A DNA stretch of 64,000 nucleotides from Gracilaria gracilis (taxonomy: Eukaryota; Rhodophyta; Florideophyceae; Gracilariales; Gracilariaceae). The notes under the pieces were generated by a model. The model was not told the origin of the DNA. It worked only from the letters and a program-made list of their open reading frames with translations, and ran no database searches. The stretch lies in the NCBI GenBank assembly GCA_030374805.1, contig JARGSG010000014.1:62001-126000 (forward strand), read 5' to 3'. A program made the position numbers and the translations under genes. Below are positions 8,790-20,745 of the stretch, one piece after another (position 1 is the stretch's first letter; each line of letters opens with the position of its first letter).

Positions 8790-11700
8790 GAAGTTGAAGC
8801 TGGCAGGAAATAGAGGCTACGTGTTGGATGGTAAATAAGGCTTAGCGGTGGGCTCTCGATAGAACCGATTGAGGTAGAATCGGTGAAAGCGCCAGTGTAG
8901 ACGAGAAGTGAAGGAAGGAGCGGGGTAGTTCTGGGGGAGAACATGAACGGAGCCGAGGATGGAGGAAGAGGGGATGAGTTCATACCAAGGGGAAACGTCA
9001 TCGGAAGTGGAGTGGGTGGAGATGGGAACTGGGTGGATGGTGTGGTTATGTTCGTCGTCTCTTGCCTATCGGAGGCAAACGCAGTTGAGCGTGAGATCGA
9101 CGTCGTCGCTGGGTGGGACGAGTTCCATGAACTGTACGAAGGCGAACTCCTTGGGAGAGGAAGTTGAAGAAAAAAGGACGAAACGAAGAAGGGAGATGAG
9201 TTTGCAGACCCAGACGATGGATGTGGAGGGGGGGACGTGGAGCCGGCGCCGAGAACGTAGGAGAACTTTGGGAACTTGGATGGACCGAAGGAGGGGGTGG
9301 CAAAAATTCGTTGGATGAGAGGGACTGGAGGATCATGGGGCACGAGCTCGTTCCGCTCTTTAATGTAGTTGTCGAGTGTTGGGATGTAACCGCTGACGAC
9401 CTAAGCGGACTTGACTATATTGAGTCGAGCCTGACGGAGGGCGGAGGAGTTTTCAGTGAGTTGTAGGACTTCGAGAGAGAGGGTGATGAAGGATGGGAGG
9501 GCGTCTCTTCCGAATTGTGCAAGAATGGATAGAGTATCGGGGGGGAAGAGGTCTTGAAGAGATTTGTGAGGGAGGTGAGGATTGGAGTGAAAGAATTTGT
9601 GGGCAGTGATTAGGTCAGCGAAGGAGATGTGTTTTCCATCACGGACGAAACAGGGTTCTCGAGATTGGAGGGGGGAAGCGAGGCCAGGGGAGGAGGAGGT
9701 TATGAAAGGTTTTGTGGAGACGGAATTCCAGTCCTTGATGGCGTTGGAGCGGTGGATGAAACGAATGGTTTCTTGATGTGCGGTGGACCTGCGCTTTGAG
9801 GTTTTGGAGTAGTAGGACTTGAAGAGGGTGTGGGCGTGCTCGAATATGCCGGCATCAGTGAAGTGGAGGCCTCCGAAGCGGCAAATGTCCTCGACAATGT
9901 GGTCGAGGAGGTGGAAATTGAGGGTTCCGAGGCTGGAAGTGTGGTGGAGGCCGAGGACGAGTACGACTGTGCGCTTGAAGGAGCGGATTTGGTTGTGGAG
10001 GTCGATGAGGCGGGCGTCAGTCTATTCGGTGAAGGTGTTGTATCGCATGGAGGCGAGGAGGAGGTCTGAGTACTTGGAGAAGACTGAAGTGATGGGAGCT
10101 GAATCGACTTCGTCACAGAATCGGTCGAAGAAGGCGCCGATGCAGGGGAAGACCATGTCGAGTGTACGGTGGTCTTTTGCTTCGAGCATACCACGCAAGC
10201 CGTCGGTAGTGAAGAAGCCGTTGAGAGTTTGACCGTTGTTGGAAGTGGAGAAGTCGATGTGGAGTCCGTTTGCGGGGGAGTGCTTTTTGATGGCGGAGAG
10301 GAAGGTGCTTGAATGTTTGAGGATGGAAGTGCGGACGGAGTTGAAGAGGCGAGGGGACTTGGAAAAACGGGGGGTGGTGAAGAGTGCTTTTGAGCGGAGT
10401 CTCTCGATGGCGGCGAGCTTGATGAGCTTGAAGACGCCGAGGTGGAAGTTGTGCAGGGGTTCGAAGGTGAAGATGTTGTAAGGGGAGAGGAATGGGGTGA
10501 GGTTGAGAAGAGGGTATGATTCGAAGAGGGACGAGTACTTAGCGAGGGAGATTGAGTGGAGGGCTTCAACGGTTTTTTTTTTGTGTTACAGGAGATTCTG
10601 GGCTTACGAGCGAGGAGAGCGTCTTATGATTGTTGGAGGAGAGTGGAGTGTGATTTGCGTGCGGCGAGAGTCTGGTGCTGAGTTCAGGGGGAAGGGGACT
10701 GAATGTGTAGAGGGAGGTCTGTGCGGGAGACGGTGCATCTATGACAAGGGTTTTGGGGGCGGGTTCCGTGAGAGATGGCGAGGATGTCTTTTGCTTCGGG
10801 GATGTCGGCGCAGTAGCTGGCGATGATTGGGTGACAGTGGCGTAGAACGCCATGGGCGTCACGGAAGGGGAAGCCGTTGAGACCGGAGGAGAGGAGGGGG
10901 CCGAAGAGGCTGGAGACGGCGAGCTGAATGAGTTCCATTTTGGTGCGGCGGGGGATGTGAGAGGAGGTTTGAGGGATGGAGTCATGGTCTTGGGAGGGGT
11001 TGGTTGGGAGGAAGGAGTTTGGCAAGTATCCGAGAAGGGTGAGGTGTTCGGTGATGCACTTGCGACGGAAGGCATCGGAGAGTTGAGAAGGGTGATGTGA
11101 AGGGGGTAGGAGGTGATGGAAGAGGATTTGAGGGAGGTGGAGGACTTGTCGGAGTAGATTTGGACCACGGCGATGAAGGAGTCGATACCGGTGAAGTCGG
11201 GGGTGTGCCAGATGCAGGAGTCGTTGAAGGAGTGCATGATTGCAGCTTTGAGGGCGGGGACTGCTTCTTTTCCGAGGGTGGAAGCCATGGGGTGGGCGAA
11301 AGCGGGAGAGCCGGAAGGCATTGTGTGGGAGACGGGGTGGGAGAAGGTGTTGTGGAAGTTTTCGAGGGCGAGTTGTGGTTTGAGGACCGGGATGGGGTCC
11401 TTTCGGGAGATGGTGGTGGAGAAGAGCTGCTGTAGGTCGGAGAGGGTGGTGGGAGCGAAGCCGATGTTGCTGACTCGGTGTTGGAAGAGGTCTGTTTGAA
11501 GTTTGAGACACTGAGTGGCGGAGGAGATGGCATTATGGAAGGCGGATTTGGAGAAGGCGGGGTCGTGGAGGAGGGAGATGAGTTTGTCAGCCTTTCGGAG
11601 GCCGACGGAGGAGGCGATGGAAGAGATGTAGAGGACCATGCGTTCGAGGTGGGGGTTGTTGAGGAGGGGGAAGGAAGGGGGAGGAGGTGGAGGAGGGGAG

Positions 11701-12022
11701 GGAGAGATGGAGCAGACGGGGGTGGTGGCGATGTGGTAGGCGTCCTGGGTGTGGAGGGAGAGGGAGAGTTGCTGGTGGTGGTAGGAGTCGTCGTCTTCGA
11801 TGGGGACGTTGTCGGAAGGGCGGTTTGTGGGAGGGGGAGTGTATGGAGGTAGGGGGTAGACTTTTGACGCTTGATGCGTGAAGGGAAGTGGGAGAGGCCT
11901 CCGCCTGGGGAGAGGAAACGCTTGTTTGGGTTGAGGCGATTGGGGCATCTCCTCTGGGGCCTTTGGATGGCGGGGATGGTGCGGGCGAAGAAGGAGCAGC
12001 CTTCAAAGCAGCAGTTGGGCAT
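8790..12022 (-). mobile_element. KDZ/Plavaka-type DNA transposon, decayed transposase
   Basis: Reading leftward from ATG 12022, MPNCCFEGCSFFARTIPAIQ begins a degenerate zinc-finger leader. The next frame (about 11,880 to 11,090) gives a transposase N-terminus with IWHTPDF...FIAVVQIYSDKSST and ITSYPLHITLLNSP, the 'YSD..+...YP+.+T..N' pattern of Plavaka transposases. A third frame (about 11,070-10,690) gives LLGYLPNSFLP, IPRRTKMELIQLAV and ASYCADIPEAKDIL with NPCHRCTVSRTDL, matching the family's 'YIADYPEQ..CP.C' block. Around 10,450 a further frame gives FTFEPLHNFHLGVFKL, matching the 'DplHq..kG' block. The tail (about 9170-8800) has FAFVQFMELVPPSDDVDL and ends near 8800. At least three frame changes and some stops make it inactive. 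KDZ elements are known to carry epigenetic passenger genes in fungi and algae. Terminal repeats were not found. Confidence 0.65.
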
Positions 12023-12719
12023 GGCGGGGAAGGTTGGGGGGTGTTGGGGAGGATTAGGGATACGTAGCGGGGAGCGTAATATGGCGCACGGACGATGGGA
12101 CAGAGTGAGGGCGATGATTGCACGTGATTCGAAGGCGTTTCATATATTTAGTATACTAATGCCTGATGTGAAAGGTGTTGACTAGTGAACCGATCTCCAC
12201 AAACTGAAAAAGTATTCGATCTATTTGTATACTCCTATTCCTATTCGATAAACAGCTATTTTAGTTTCTATCTAAGTGTCTATCTCGCTATTCGCCCCCA
12301 TATACATGAACGTAACTGACACTAACACACTTACATTGTGCTGCGAAACTACCATAAACGAAAGAAGTATGCTAGTTTCCCTTCCATCCAAACTAGCGAA
12401 AATGGAAACAATATGGAATAATTCTTTCGAAAAAAACTAGCACAAGTGGAAAGATGGAAATGGTTTCGGAAATTAGCACTTCTAAATTTGGATAAATTCA
12501 TCGGTTTTTCGTTCGTTTTAATTCGGTCATTTTTGACGGCCAAACTAGCATTCCGATAACACCGACGATATACCACCTCTTCATCATCCCACAGCTATCT
12601 TTATTCCTCCCACTTTTATTCACCCTACCCTCTCCCCTCTCCTCCTTCTGCCCCATCCCTACCCTCTCACCGGTGCCCAACCAAACGACTGAAACTGGGC
12701 TCCTCTGGTCGGCACGCTG
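12023..12719. other. AT-rich spacer, no gene seen
   Basis: AT-rich from about 12,180 to 12,560 with repeated CTAGTTT/AAACTAGC words (12,375, 12,400, 12,437, 12,540), then a pyrimidine-rich stretch matching the 3' flank of the copy 2 gene. No open coding similarity. Confidence 0.3.
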
Positions 12720-15155
12720 CTATGTAGCAATCAAGAACCGCTCCAAGTCTGCGCGTAAAATCGCCATAAATAATTCCTCCGTCACCGCTAGATATACCTT
12801 CTCATTCGATGGAATCCACAGCCCAACTGTCGCAGTTCTCTCCGAATCTTCGTACACACACCTCGGATCCCCCTCTAAAAACCCATGATTCTCAAACTTT
12901 TCGCCGTGCTCGTTCCTCACCAATTCCCATGCCACCTTCAATATACCCTCCGCCGGCCTCGGCAGATACCTCCCATACAATATAGAAAACAAGAGCTTCC
13001 TTTGTCCTCCACGTCCGACAACCTCGTTCATCGTTTTCACAACACACCCAATCCATGCATCAAGTCTGGCGAAGTGCATCACCGTCCCATCCACGTAATG
13101 CTTTTTCCCATTACATTTGGTCTCCACTGCGTATCCCATGTACTCCTCCAACACTGCCACTGCCATTCCGTTCTTGGAATACTTGTCTTCTTCATCCCAT
13201 TCCCACGGGGGAGCATGCACATTTGACCCAGAGTACGCAAGATTTTCTAAATGGCTCATTCTCCACGCACACAACTTGTTTATTCCATCTTCTCCACTTC
13301 CCATAAGCTTCTCGCGAGCCTCTTTCATCTGCTTCTTCAACTCCTCACCAAGTTTCGTCCCCTCGCTGGGCTTCGCCCGCTTTGCAATCAAATCATATCC
13401 CAGTAAAGAGAATAATCTTTCCCGAGCAGCCCGCTTTCGCACCCCAATCACATCGCTTACCGTCTGCTTTATGCGCTGCTTCAGACACTTGTCCGCGCTT
13501 ACATTTTCCACGCACTCTTGTTTCCTCCCCGCTTCACTTATCGTCTCCCACGTCTCTCCCATTATTTCTGTCTCAACCACATACTTCAACAACACATCAC
13601 TTCCACCCTCTGTCGCTGGTGTGTACGCCCTCATCTCAAATGCAAACTGAATTCGGCACCTAGGAACCATCTCTTTCTCCCCAACTACAAACATACTCCC
13701 CTCTCTACTTTCTCCCACAGTCGTACTCCTGTTCTTTCAGCTTCTACCAACGTTTTTCGTCTCGAAACAAAGTTCAGACGCCTCCAACTTCGCATAATGA
13801 AAAATCCTAGCACATACAGCCCTTGCGAATACATAAAAGCTTTCTTCCACTCCAATATCATACTTCTGGCGCCCTCTCACCTTGTTTCATCCACCACCCT
13901 ACTTCCTCCCTTTCACTGCCTCCCGAAGACTTTCGATCAACACATATTGCAGTTTATTTTCATCCCTCAGCCGTCTCAACTCTTTCTGCGTCAGCTTCAA
14001 ACTCACCATCAATGTATAGTGATCTTCCTTCATATTTCCTAACTGTCCCTTCAGTGAATTCACCCTCTGAACGATTGCAAACCATGGCAATACGCTTAAC
14101 TTCTCCTAATTCCCTTCTGGTTACCTTATAGATCCGCGTTCATCTCCTCCAATTCTACCTCTGCTTTCTCCACGACCGCCGTCACTTTCGTGTCCAACAT
14201 CCTTCAAAAGTAAAACGGTGTCGCGTTCTACACGCATCACTTGGGGCGTTAGTGGCGCCGTGTCTACGACATTTACTTCCCGATGCCATTCTGTTTGTAC
14301 GTCGTCCTCCCCTTCGAAATCCCTCTCAACCACTGCTGCTGTCCCTCCGACAATTTCCTTAGTTGATTCACCACTTCTACGTCGTACCCCTCTCTCGTCT
14401 GCATGTTCTCGTCGCTTATCTCCCCCCTTCTCCACAACTTCAACACCTCTAAATCCCTGAACCACACTACCTATTCTTCTCTCACTACCCTCCCCTATTT
14501 CAAGTTCTGCCATAGGCCGCACACGCCTCACTCCTTCTTTCTCCCGGTTCTCATTCTCTTGCTCGAAACCAATGCTTTTCTTCTCTGTCACTCTATTTGG
14601 CGTCACAACAACCAAACTCTCCCCTCCTCGCGTCCTCGCAGGCTGATCACACCTCACGTTCCCCATTTCTCCTTCCACCTTTTCGGGTACCCCAGCCTTA
14701 GGCACTTTATCACCGTTAGTTCTCTTTCTTCCTTGAAGACCCCCACTACCTAGTATGGTACTACTCCTTGCTCTCGTTCTTCCCTCCACACCCGTACGAA
14801 GCTCTTCGCCCCTCACTATCATATCTTCGCTTTCGATCTCCTCTAAAGCTTGCGCAGTCACTGCGCTTTTTCTACGACCACTTCCCTCCTTCACCCCCAT
14901 GCAAACCTTGTCCCCACCCGCCTCCTTCCTTCCGAGTGGCGTCTCCAGTACCTCCGTCCGGTGAAACAGAGCCACTAGCTCCTCGTTCTCGACGTACCCA
15001 TTCGACATCGCAGAAATAAACGGCGGTTCACGATAACGAAGATAGATAAGAACAAGCGAGATGAACCCAACAGTTGCAGCACTCCCCCCACTCGGCACAC
15101 CCGTCGCACTGTCAGCCACACACCCACTTGGGCTGCACAACCCTTTGTACCCCAT
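12720..15155 (-). pseudogene. Unknown coiled-coil gene family, copy 2
   Basis: Inverted paralogue of the gene at 5964-8657. The N-terminal part (15155-14121) has a hydrophobic stretch (ATVGFISLVLIYL) and then a Glu/Arg/Gly-rich region ending in a block shared with copy 1 (RDFEGEDDVQTEWH; RVERDTVLLL). The coiled coil is at 14090-13899 (QRVNSLKGQLGNMKEDHYTL, ESLREAVKGRK). The C-terminal domain is the long open frame at 13718-12720, which keeps VSADKCLKQR, LLGYDLIAKRAKPSEGTK, YVDGTVMHFARLDAWIGCVV and TATVGLWIPSNEKVYLAV. Most residues match copy 1 by eye and third-position differences are common, so both copies were under protein selection after they split. The copy is broken in at least two places between its three parts. 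Confidence 0.55.
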
Positions 15156-15576
15156 TCATATCCACTCCTATTTCCCGTCATTGCACACAATTTCCTTTTT
15201 TTCCTAGAAATCTCCACATTTTCCCAACCTCGTTCCATACCATATCCCAATGAAACCCATGATGCACCCCCTCTCAAGTACCAACGGTACCAACGGTACC
15301 ATAAACTCTTACTTTCTATGCTTTATTTCACTGCATACCTTCTCATAAACACACTCCTCGACCCTACTTCCTCTACAGCCCTGCTGGCCATATCTTTCCA
15401 TAACCGAATCATACAAATCCCCTTATTTACTGGAGAATTTTTTGTTCATTACCAAAACAAAAGCCCAGTCGTGTACTTAAAGCTTTCCCCACTCCTTAGA
15501 ATTTAGATCACTTTCCTTTCACAGCTACCAGCACCCCACGCCTTCCAACAGCCTTCAATCAAACAAACTCATCGCA
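15156..15576. other. Spacer with a GTACCAACG mini-repeat
   Basis: No gene recognised. At 15,278-15,301 the nonamer GTACCAACG repeats almost three times. A related CCGTTGGTAC occurs at 56,166. The last 60 bp before 15,577 are C-rich and could be a promoter or leader. Confidence 0.4.
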
Positions 15577-16346
15577 ATGAGCTCCCATTCATCTTCTATC
15601 CGTTCTACAATCATCCCAATTGTTGTCGTAGGTAGAGGCCAAATCGGCACCCTGGGTTACAACAATGGTTCCCCTCGAGACACCTTTCTCTCCATCCAAG
15701 ACTTCATTTCCGCAGATTGCCTTCCACAAGTTCCAATCTTCTTCTGTGTCAGGAACGACCTTCTCGAAAAATCAACTCTATCTTGTCCAGCAGCACGAGA
15801 AGAAGACTTGGTCTCCATCCAGAATGGTCACATTCTTCCCATCCTTTCCCAACACGGAATTGAGCATTGCCCACGAGCCACTCTTTACATCGCCTTTCCA
15901 CTGTCGGCGCATCAACATAAGATGTTGTCACGCCTCTCTCTCGCAACGGTCTAACCACAGCCACCGGAAAGTGGGCTCTGGCAATAGCTGAATGCCTCTG
16001 CACCGCAGGTCTCACTTGCAGTATCGTCGACGAAAACACCTTTTCCAAGGCTTACTACCAAAAGCTCGTTTGGATTTTTTCTTCCAATCTAGTCGGTTTT
16101 TCATTTGGATTCGTTACCATGCATGAAGTAGCTACCAAATACAAAACTATTGTCTCAAATATAATAAAGAAGCTTCTAGGGATAGTCACCTTCAACACAG
16201 GTCTCTTCTTCAATATCCCTTCTACAGTGGAATCACTTCTGGAATATGGCAGCACCCTAGAGCCAAGAGTAATCTTTGTAGGTCTTTCCATAGTGACCAA
16301 TAGTGGTATGCAATTGATTCGGGAGTACCCCTACGAAACCAAATAG
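15577..16346 (+). pseudogene. Ketopantoate reductase-like (ApbA/PanE C-terminal fold) pseudogene
   Basis: Starts at ATG 15577 (MSSHSSSIRST), then IPIVVVGRGQIG, a GxGxxG dinucleotide-binding loop. The chain runs to about 15,920 through VPIFFCVRNDLLE and QNGHILPILSQHG. The matching continuation is one frame away: DVVTPLSRNGLTTATGKWAL, AIAECLCTAGL, YYQKLVWIFSSNLVG, to the stop at 16,346. QNG, the small-residue patch and the KL.W motif are typical of ketopantoate-reductase-like proteins, which use NAD(P)H to reduce 2-ketoacids. A single-base loss near 15,916-15,921 accounts for the break. An intron is unlikely because no spliceable gap is needed. It is probably a host gene remnant, perhaps a divergent paralogue with another substrate. 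Confidence 0.55.
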
Positions 16347-18599
16347 GTGTGTGAACGTCCAGAATTCTTTCGAAAGTGTTCTGCTCACCAGGAAAGGTAC
16401 GACAAAAACCAAGAAACTTCTGGTTCGGGAGACCAAAATGTCGTACAAATACAGACAAAGTGTGGTGAAGTGCAACGCGTTCTCGCGAAGTTCACCGCGG
16501 ATGCGAGTCATATGGTTATGAAGAAGCTACACCTCAGAGAAGGGAATTATGATTAGTTTGTCAACCCATAGTTCATGGTGGAAGGACCCCAATTAGTATT
16601 GGTTATGAGTGCCGTGGCAGTGAGTAGCATAATACACGTGTACTTGTGCAGGCCGCTTTTCTTGGGATACATTAGATTATTTCTAGCTATCTATTTATTT
16701 AGTTACTACACTATTGTGCAGAACTGCCGACCAGCACTACTTAGGTGTGTGAGCTCGGGCAGTCCCGGTCAAGTAAACACGAACAAGCGAGTGTTCCGCT
16801 GTGACACAAGACCCTGGTGCATGATATCCTCCTTGCGGAGAGTCGACTCCTTGAGTAGGACTAGTCATCCACCTCGTGAAGCCAACAGCATGACTTGTCG
16901 CCAATTGTGCGTGTGTTACCAGTGTTTTTGTACTGTTTTTGTCGCTGTTTAACAGGTGTCGTGCACCCCGATTACCGGTGTTGCTCGTTGGCCCTCGCCC
17001 CATTTCCGCTACCTGGTCTCGCATCCCGCGGTCCACGGTACCACTCTTGTGAGGATCATCTACTTTTGGTGACGTCATCGATCCATCCCACAGTATACCA
17101 CTCCAATTCCGACTGCTCGGCTCCCTGCCATCCTCTCTTTGCTAGTCGAGACGGTGGGTCCCGGTCTTGCACCCGGTTCACGCACCCATCCTGCGAGGGG
17201 CTCTGTTTGCTCAGCTACCCCACCTAAGAGGAAGATACCGAACGTCTTCGTCTGTTTTTGCCGTCTGGGTTTGCACTACGTGTGGGGTCCGCATAGTGGA
17301 GAGAGCGCGCGAGAGCTCAAGCTAAAGGGGGAAAACACACAACCAATATGAAAGTAAAGGACCTGAAACTCGAAGGGGCAAACGGTGGGGCAACTTGTCT
17401 AGACCGTGTAGGTGTACGGTAGTAGAAGTTGACGCGCAGTAAAACCTGAATAGTTGTGGAGTAGCACGTGACCAAGTTGGTATATTCGCTGCCGTAATGG
17501 TGCTGGACTTAACAATACCCGAGGGGGAAGGCGAGGTGCACCACAATATATACAACGTGCACCGACGCCAATCTCCCATACGGGCATGACGTCATCGGCT
17601 GCGTTCATGACCTACTGTCATGAGCCAGCAGTTTTGAGCTGAACTAAATTAGAAATTAGAAATCAGAAGTTATAAAATACAAAATACCAATTACGTGAAG
17701 TGCACCCAGCAAGGCGCCCAAGCAAGCCCCCGTGGCACCAATCCATTGAGGTCTTATTGTACTAAATGATTGATGGCAGCACGGGAAGCGAGATAACGGT
17801 AGAGAAATGGGGCCGGCACTCGGGCACAAGACGGCAGGCGATGCGCGCTACGTCAAATATAGATACGATTGCGACAAAATGAGCGCTGCAAGCGGGCGCG
17901 TAGCGAGATTTGGTAGGAGAGTTGCAGTGCGAGAGCTATAATGAGAAACTGTTGTAACTGTGAGAACAGGACGGCAGTAAGAGAGCGACCATCAGGGAGG
18001 CAACGAAAGCCTTGCAATGTCGAAGCTGCTTTTTTGGCGTTAATAATGCGGCAATGGCAACGACGCTCACGTAGACTTTGCTCGTTGAAATAAGAGAAAT
18101 GAGACTGCGTCGCAACGAGATAAGACACCTAAAATGTGGTGGTAAGGGGTTTGCGGTGCAAGGTCGGCGGTGGGAAAAACACACGCACAAAAATAGCGGC
18201 GGTTGGGGGGGTTTGAGAAAAAAGGGGTGGCTGACGACGAAAAGACTGTGGTCGCGATAATGACGGGAGCGGAGGGTTTGCTGATGCTGTGCACGTGGAT
18301 GATGAAATTGAGATTAAATGGATGGACCACAAACGGTAGTTTGAAAAGTACGCAAATTTCTTAAAAAGCTATTTTTTAAGGCAATATATGTTTTGTTGTT
18401 GTTTTAACCGCTAACAAAGCGTCACGCGAGTGTGATGACGTGTGATGAGAGCAATAAAGAGACTGGCTAGGAAAGATCTAGCAACTTGGTTGATTAAAAG
18501 TGGTGAGGAGGTTTTAAAATGTTGTGACGATGAGAGGGGAGGTTCTCATGGATTTTGTTACATAAATGGGTATGTTCTGGGGGGGGGGGAAACTGACAG
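16347..18599. other. Long region without a recognised gene
   Basis: About 2.2 kb of mixed composition. Both strands have only short open stretches. 17,140-17,350 is GC-rich with CT/GA-rich runs, and 17,635-17,695 is AT-rich. A TGTCTAGACC word at 17,397 resembles the piggyBac-family terminus described below, but its flank (AACT) does not match the CAGT at 18,811, so it is not called. Likely degenerate transposon DNA. Confidence 0.3.
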
Positions 18600-18810
18600 C
18601 TCTCAAAGTGCGTTAATTCTCCTCCTCCCCGGTTCTGGCCGTTTTGGGGCACAGAGTACTACCGAAACGACTGTTCAAGGACTTTTCAATTTTCAAAATT
18701 TGGAAAGTCCGCAATATATACCCGAAATGCAAAATTTTGCATATTTTAATTTTTCAACGGGCTGACCTCATATGAATTCATTTTGAGGTCAACGAGTTGG
18801 TCTGATAGAC
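18600..18810. mobile_element. Terminus of a piggyBac-family relative, probably non-autonomous
   Basis: The sequence ending in GGTCTGATAGACA matches the right end of the piggyBac element at 29,349 (GGTCCAATAGACA). Just inside it is the same subterminal palindrome: TGACCTCATATGA...TTTTGAGGTCA (18,774-18,802) beside TGACATCATATGAGGTCA at 29,313-29,330. AT-rich DNA with ATTTTCAAAATTTGG-like words precedes both. The left end was not found, so the copy may be truncated or a MITE. Confidence 0.5.
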
Positions 18811-18834
18811 ACAGTGTTACGTCTTGAACGAACC

Positions 18835-19080
18835 GGCAAGTGCCCAATCGCCACGATGTAGCCGACGTCAGGCTAACAACCAATCAGAAGTGTAGGCTCA
18901 GACATTGAGACCCATCACCATGGCCTCTTCTGCGCCCATTCTCTCCCTGCCAATGACTCACCCGTGCTAAGGTTCTAGGCCTATAGCACCCACGGGCTCA
19001 GAAATATCATGTTCCGTACCAATAAACTCACCGCAAGTCGTCGCCTGTATCTTGAAAACTGGCGCGCTTTTCAAACCCAA
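18835..19080 (+). repeat. Dispersed repeat carrying a small gene start; unoccupied piggyBac site
   Basis: Closely similar to the DNA on both sides of the piggyBac element at 26,512-29,349, in opposite orientation. Shared blocks include AACCAATCAGAAGTGTAGGC (18,879), GAGACCCATCACCATGGCC (18,907) and CCGTACCAATAAACTCACC (19,015). At 18,973-18,976 a single CTAG stands where the other copy has CTAG, the element, and CTAG. The repeat encodes a short start, MASSAPILSLPMTHP, followed here by a stop; the other copy reads MASSTLILSLPMAHPREGS. The function of this small protein is unknown. Confidence 0.7.
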
Positions 19081-20745
19081 ACCGTAACGCCTGTCGCTTC
19101 TCGGAAATTCGAGACCACCATTTACGAGCACCATGGGGACCTGCCTCACGGAACTATCGGTCGCCATCGAATTCCGACCAGCTCTCAGAATCTGATGCCG
19201 AGTCCTCCCTTAAACTTGCTAAACAATCCGAATGTACCGCGAATGTTTCTGGAACAGCAGCCCTTGCCGACGGAAATTGGCCCACTCGCGGTCAATGAGT
19301 GCGGGCTAGAGACACAGGCTGACAAATCTAATATTATGATCCTCAGCTAGAACCGCAGAAGACAGAGCCTGACATGAAGGCAAAAGGAACTGCAATGCAG
19401 CTTGCTCGCTCCGTTGCTAAGCCGGGTTAAAAAATCACTTACTTGTGAGAGAAGTGTGCGCTTACAATACGTCAGGTTTTTGCCGGGGAGGTATGAGCTT
19501 AAGGATGAAATCAAGACAGAGAGATAACGTCATCAGAAGTGCCAGATTGATCATCGTCTTTCCCAAATGAAACAATTTGAAAAACAAGAACGGGAGCAGG
19601 AACAAGACAACCAGGCCTCGAAAATACAGGGTCTTTAAGCACACTATCTCACTGCATATACAACTCATTTTGTCAACCAAGTGAAATTTGCGTTGCTCAA
19701 CGTATTTCCATGCTCTGCTTTACCAAAGAATATCTTTCGTTAGCGCCAAAGACGTTCTGAGTTCAAAAAGCGCAGATGACACAAAGGCCATTACTCTCGA
19801 GCACTAGGGATTTTCTATAACTTTTTCAGTTCAATTTAGTAGACATATACGTCTTTGCATCAAGGAAAAGGTTCGAACCGCTCTGGTTGTCATGGTCATT
19901 GTTCCATTCGAGATCTGCTTTCGATACCGTGGACTTCAGAACCCCTGTCACCCTGATAGAGGTTCGATGAGTTTGAGAGTATCCTTGAAGGATAGCTCAA
20001 GTTGGTTCCTTGCTTGAGGTGCATTTGGCTCAATTGAACACGCTCTCTTTCCCCAGGCGAAGATGAAAATGCGACTTGGTTCACTTGCCACGCACAAGAA
20101 CGACGTAAGCAATTATTACCGTTCAGAAGTTTGTGATTGTCTTTCAGAGAATTGAACAACTACAACTTCAGTCAAGGCAGTCCGAAGAGCCGAACTGAAG
20201 GCTGTAGGGACACGGGGATGGAAGAGGTAGTGTAGCATCAGTGATGTATTCTTTCTCTGTCTCCTCTGCTACCCAGTATGGTGTTTATCAGAAAGTTGTT
20301 CTTGGGTTCCATATGCTGAAAACTGTGTGCCCATTCTGCCGTCAGTTGCATTATGAGGAGAGATCCGAATGTTTCCCTTCTAATAGCAACAGAGATTGGG
20401 ATTTCTTCTCTCGCATCCCTTCTGCTGCTCGCAACGGACTATTTTAACTACCTCTCGCGCAAAACCGGTAAAGCTTGCCCTCTCCTAGAAACAGATCAAC
20501 ATCTTCATTTCAATCTTTGAAACTCCTTCCATTAAACCGTTACTGCGATGGGGTAGCGTTTACCTCGCCATCTAGGTAGGGTACTATGGTCAAGCACTGA
20601 GAGTAGGAAGCCAACCGAGACTCATTCATTCAATCCTTCCCCAACAAAGCATTCGTTAATAGAGAAGGGCTTGAGAGATCACGGCTTTCATTCATCATAT
20701 TGGGGTTTTGTTCATCTTTTTCATCCATCTGACGTCGGTAGAGGC
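19081..20745. other. Region without a recognised gene
   Basis: About 1.7 kb with only short open stretches on either strand and no motif I recognise. It lies downstream of the MULE-like element and may contain its left terminus, but I could not identify terminal inverted repeats. Confidence 0.3.

Noticed and set aside
9700-10569. Long Ser/Thr/Pro-rich open frame on the minus strand
   Set aside because: Its low-complexity composition arises from reading the Plavaka transposase in a shifted frame. A neighbouring frame of the same strand gives family-like sequence (FEPLHNFHLGVFKL).
17397-18811. A complete second piggyBac-like element between TGTCTAGACC and the terminus at 18,810
   Set aside because: The four bases flanking the two ends differ (AACT and CAGT), and nothing between them resembles a transposase.
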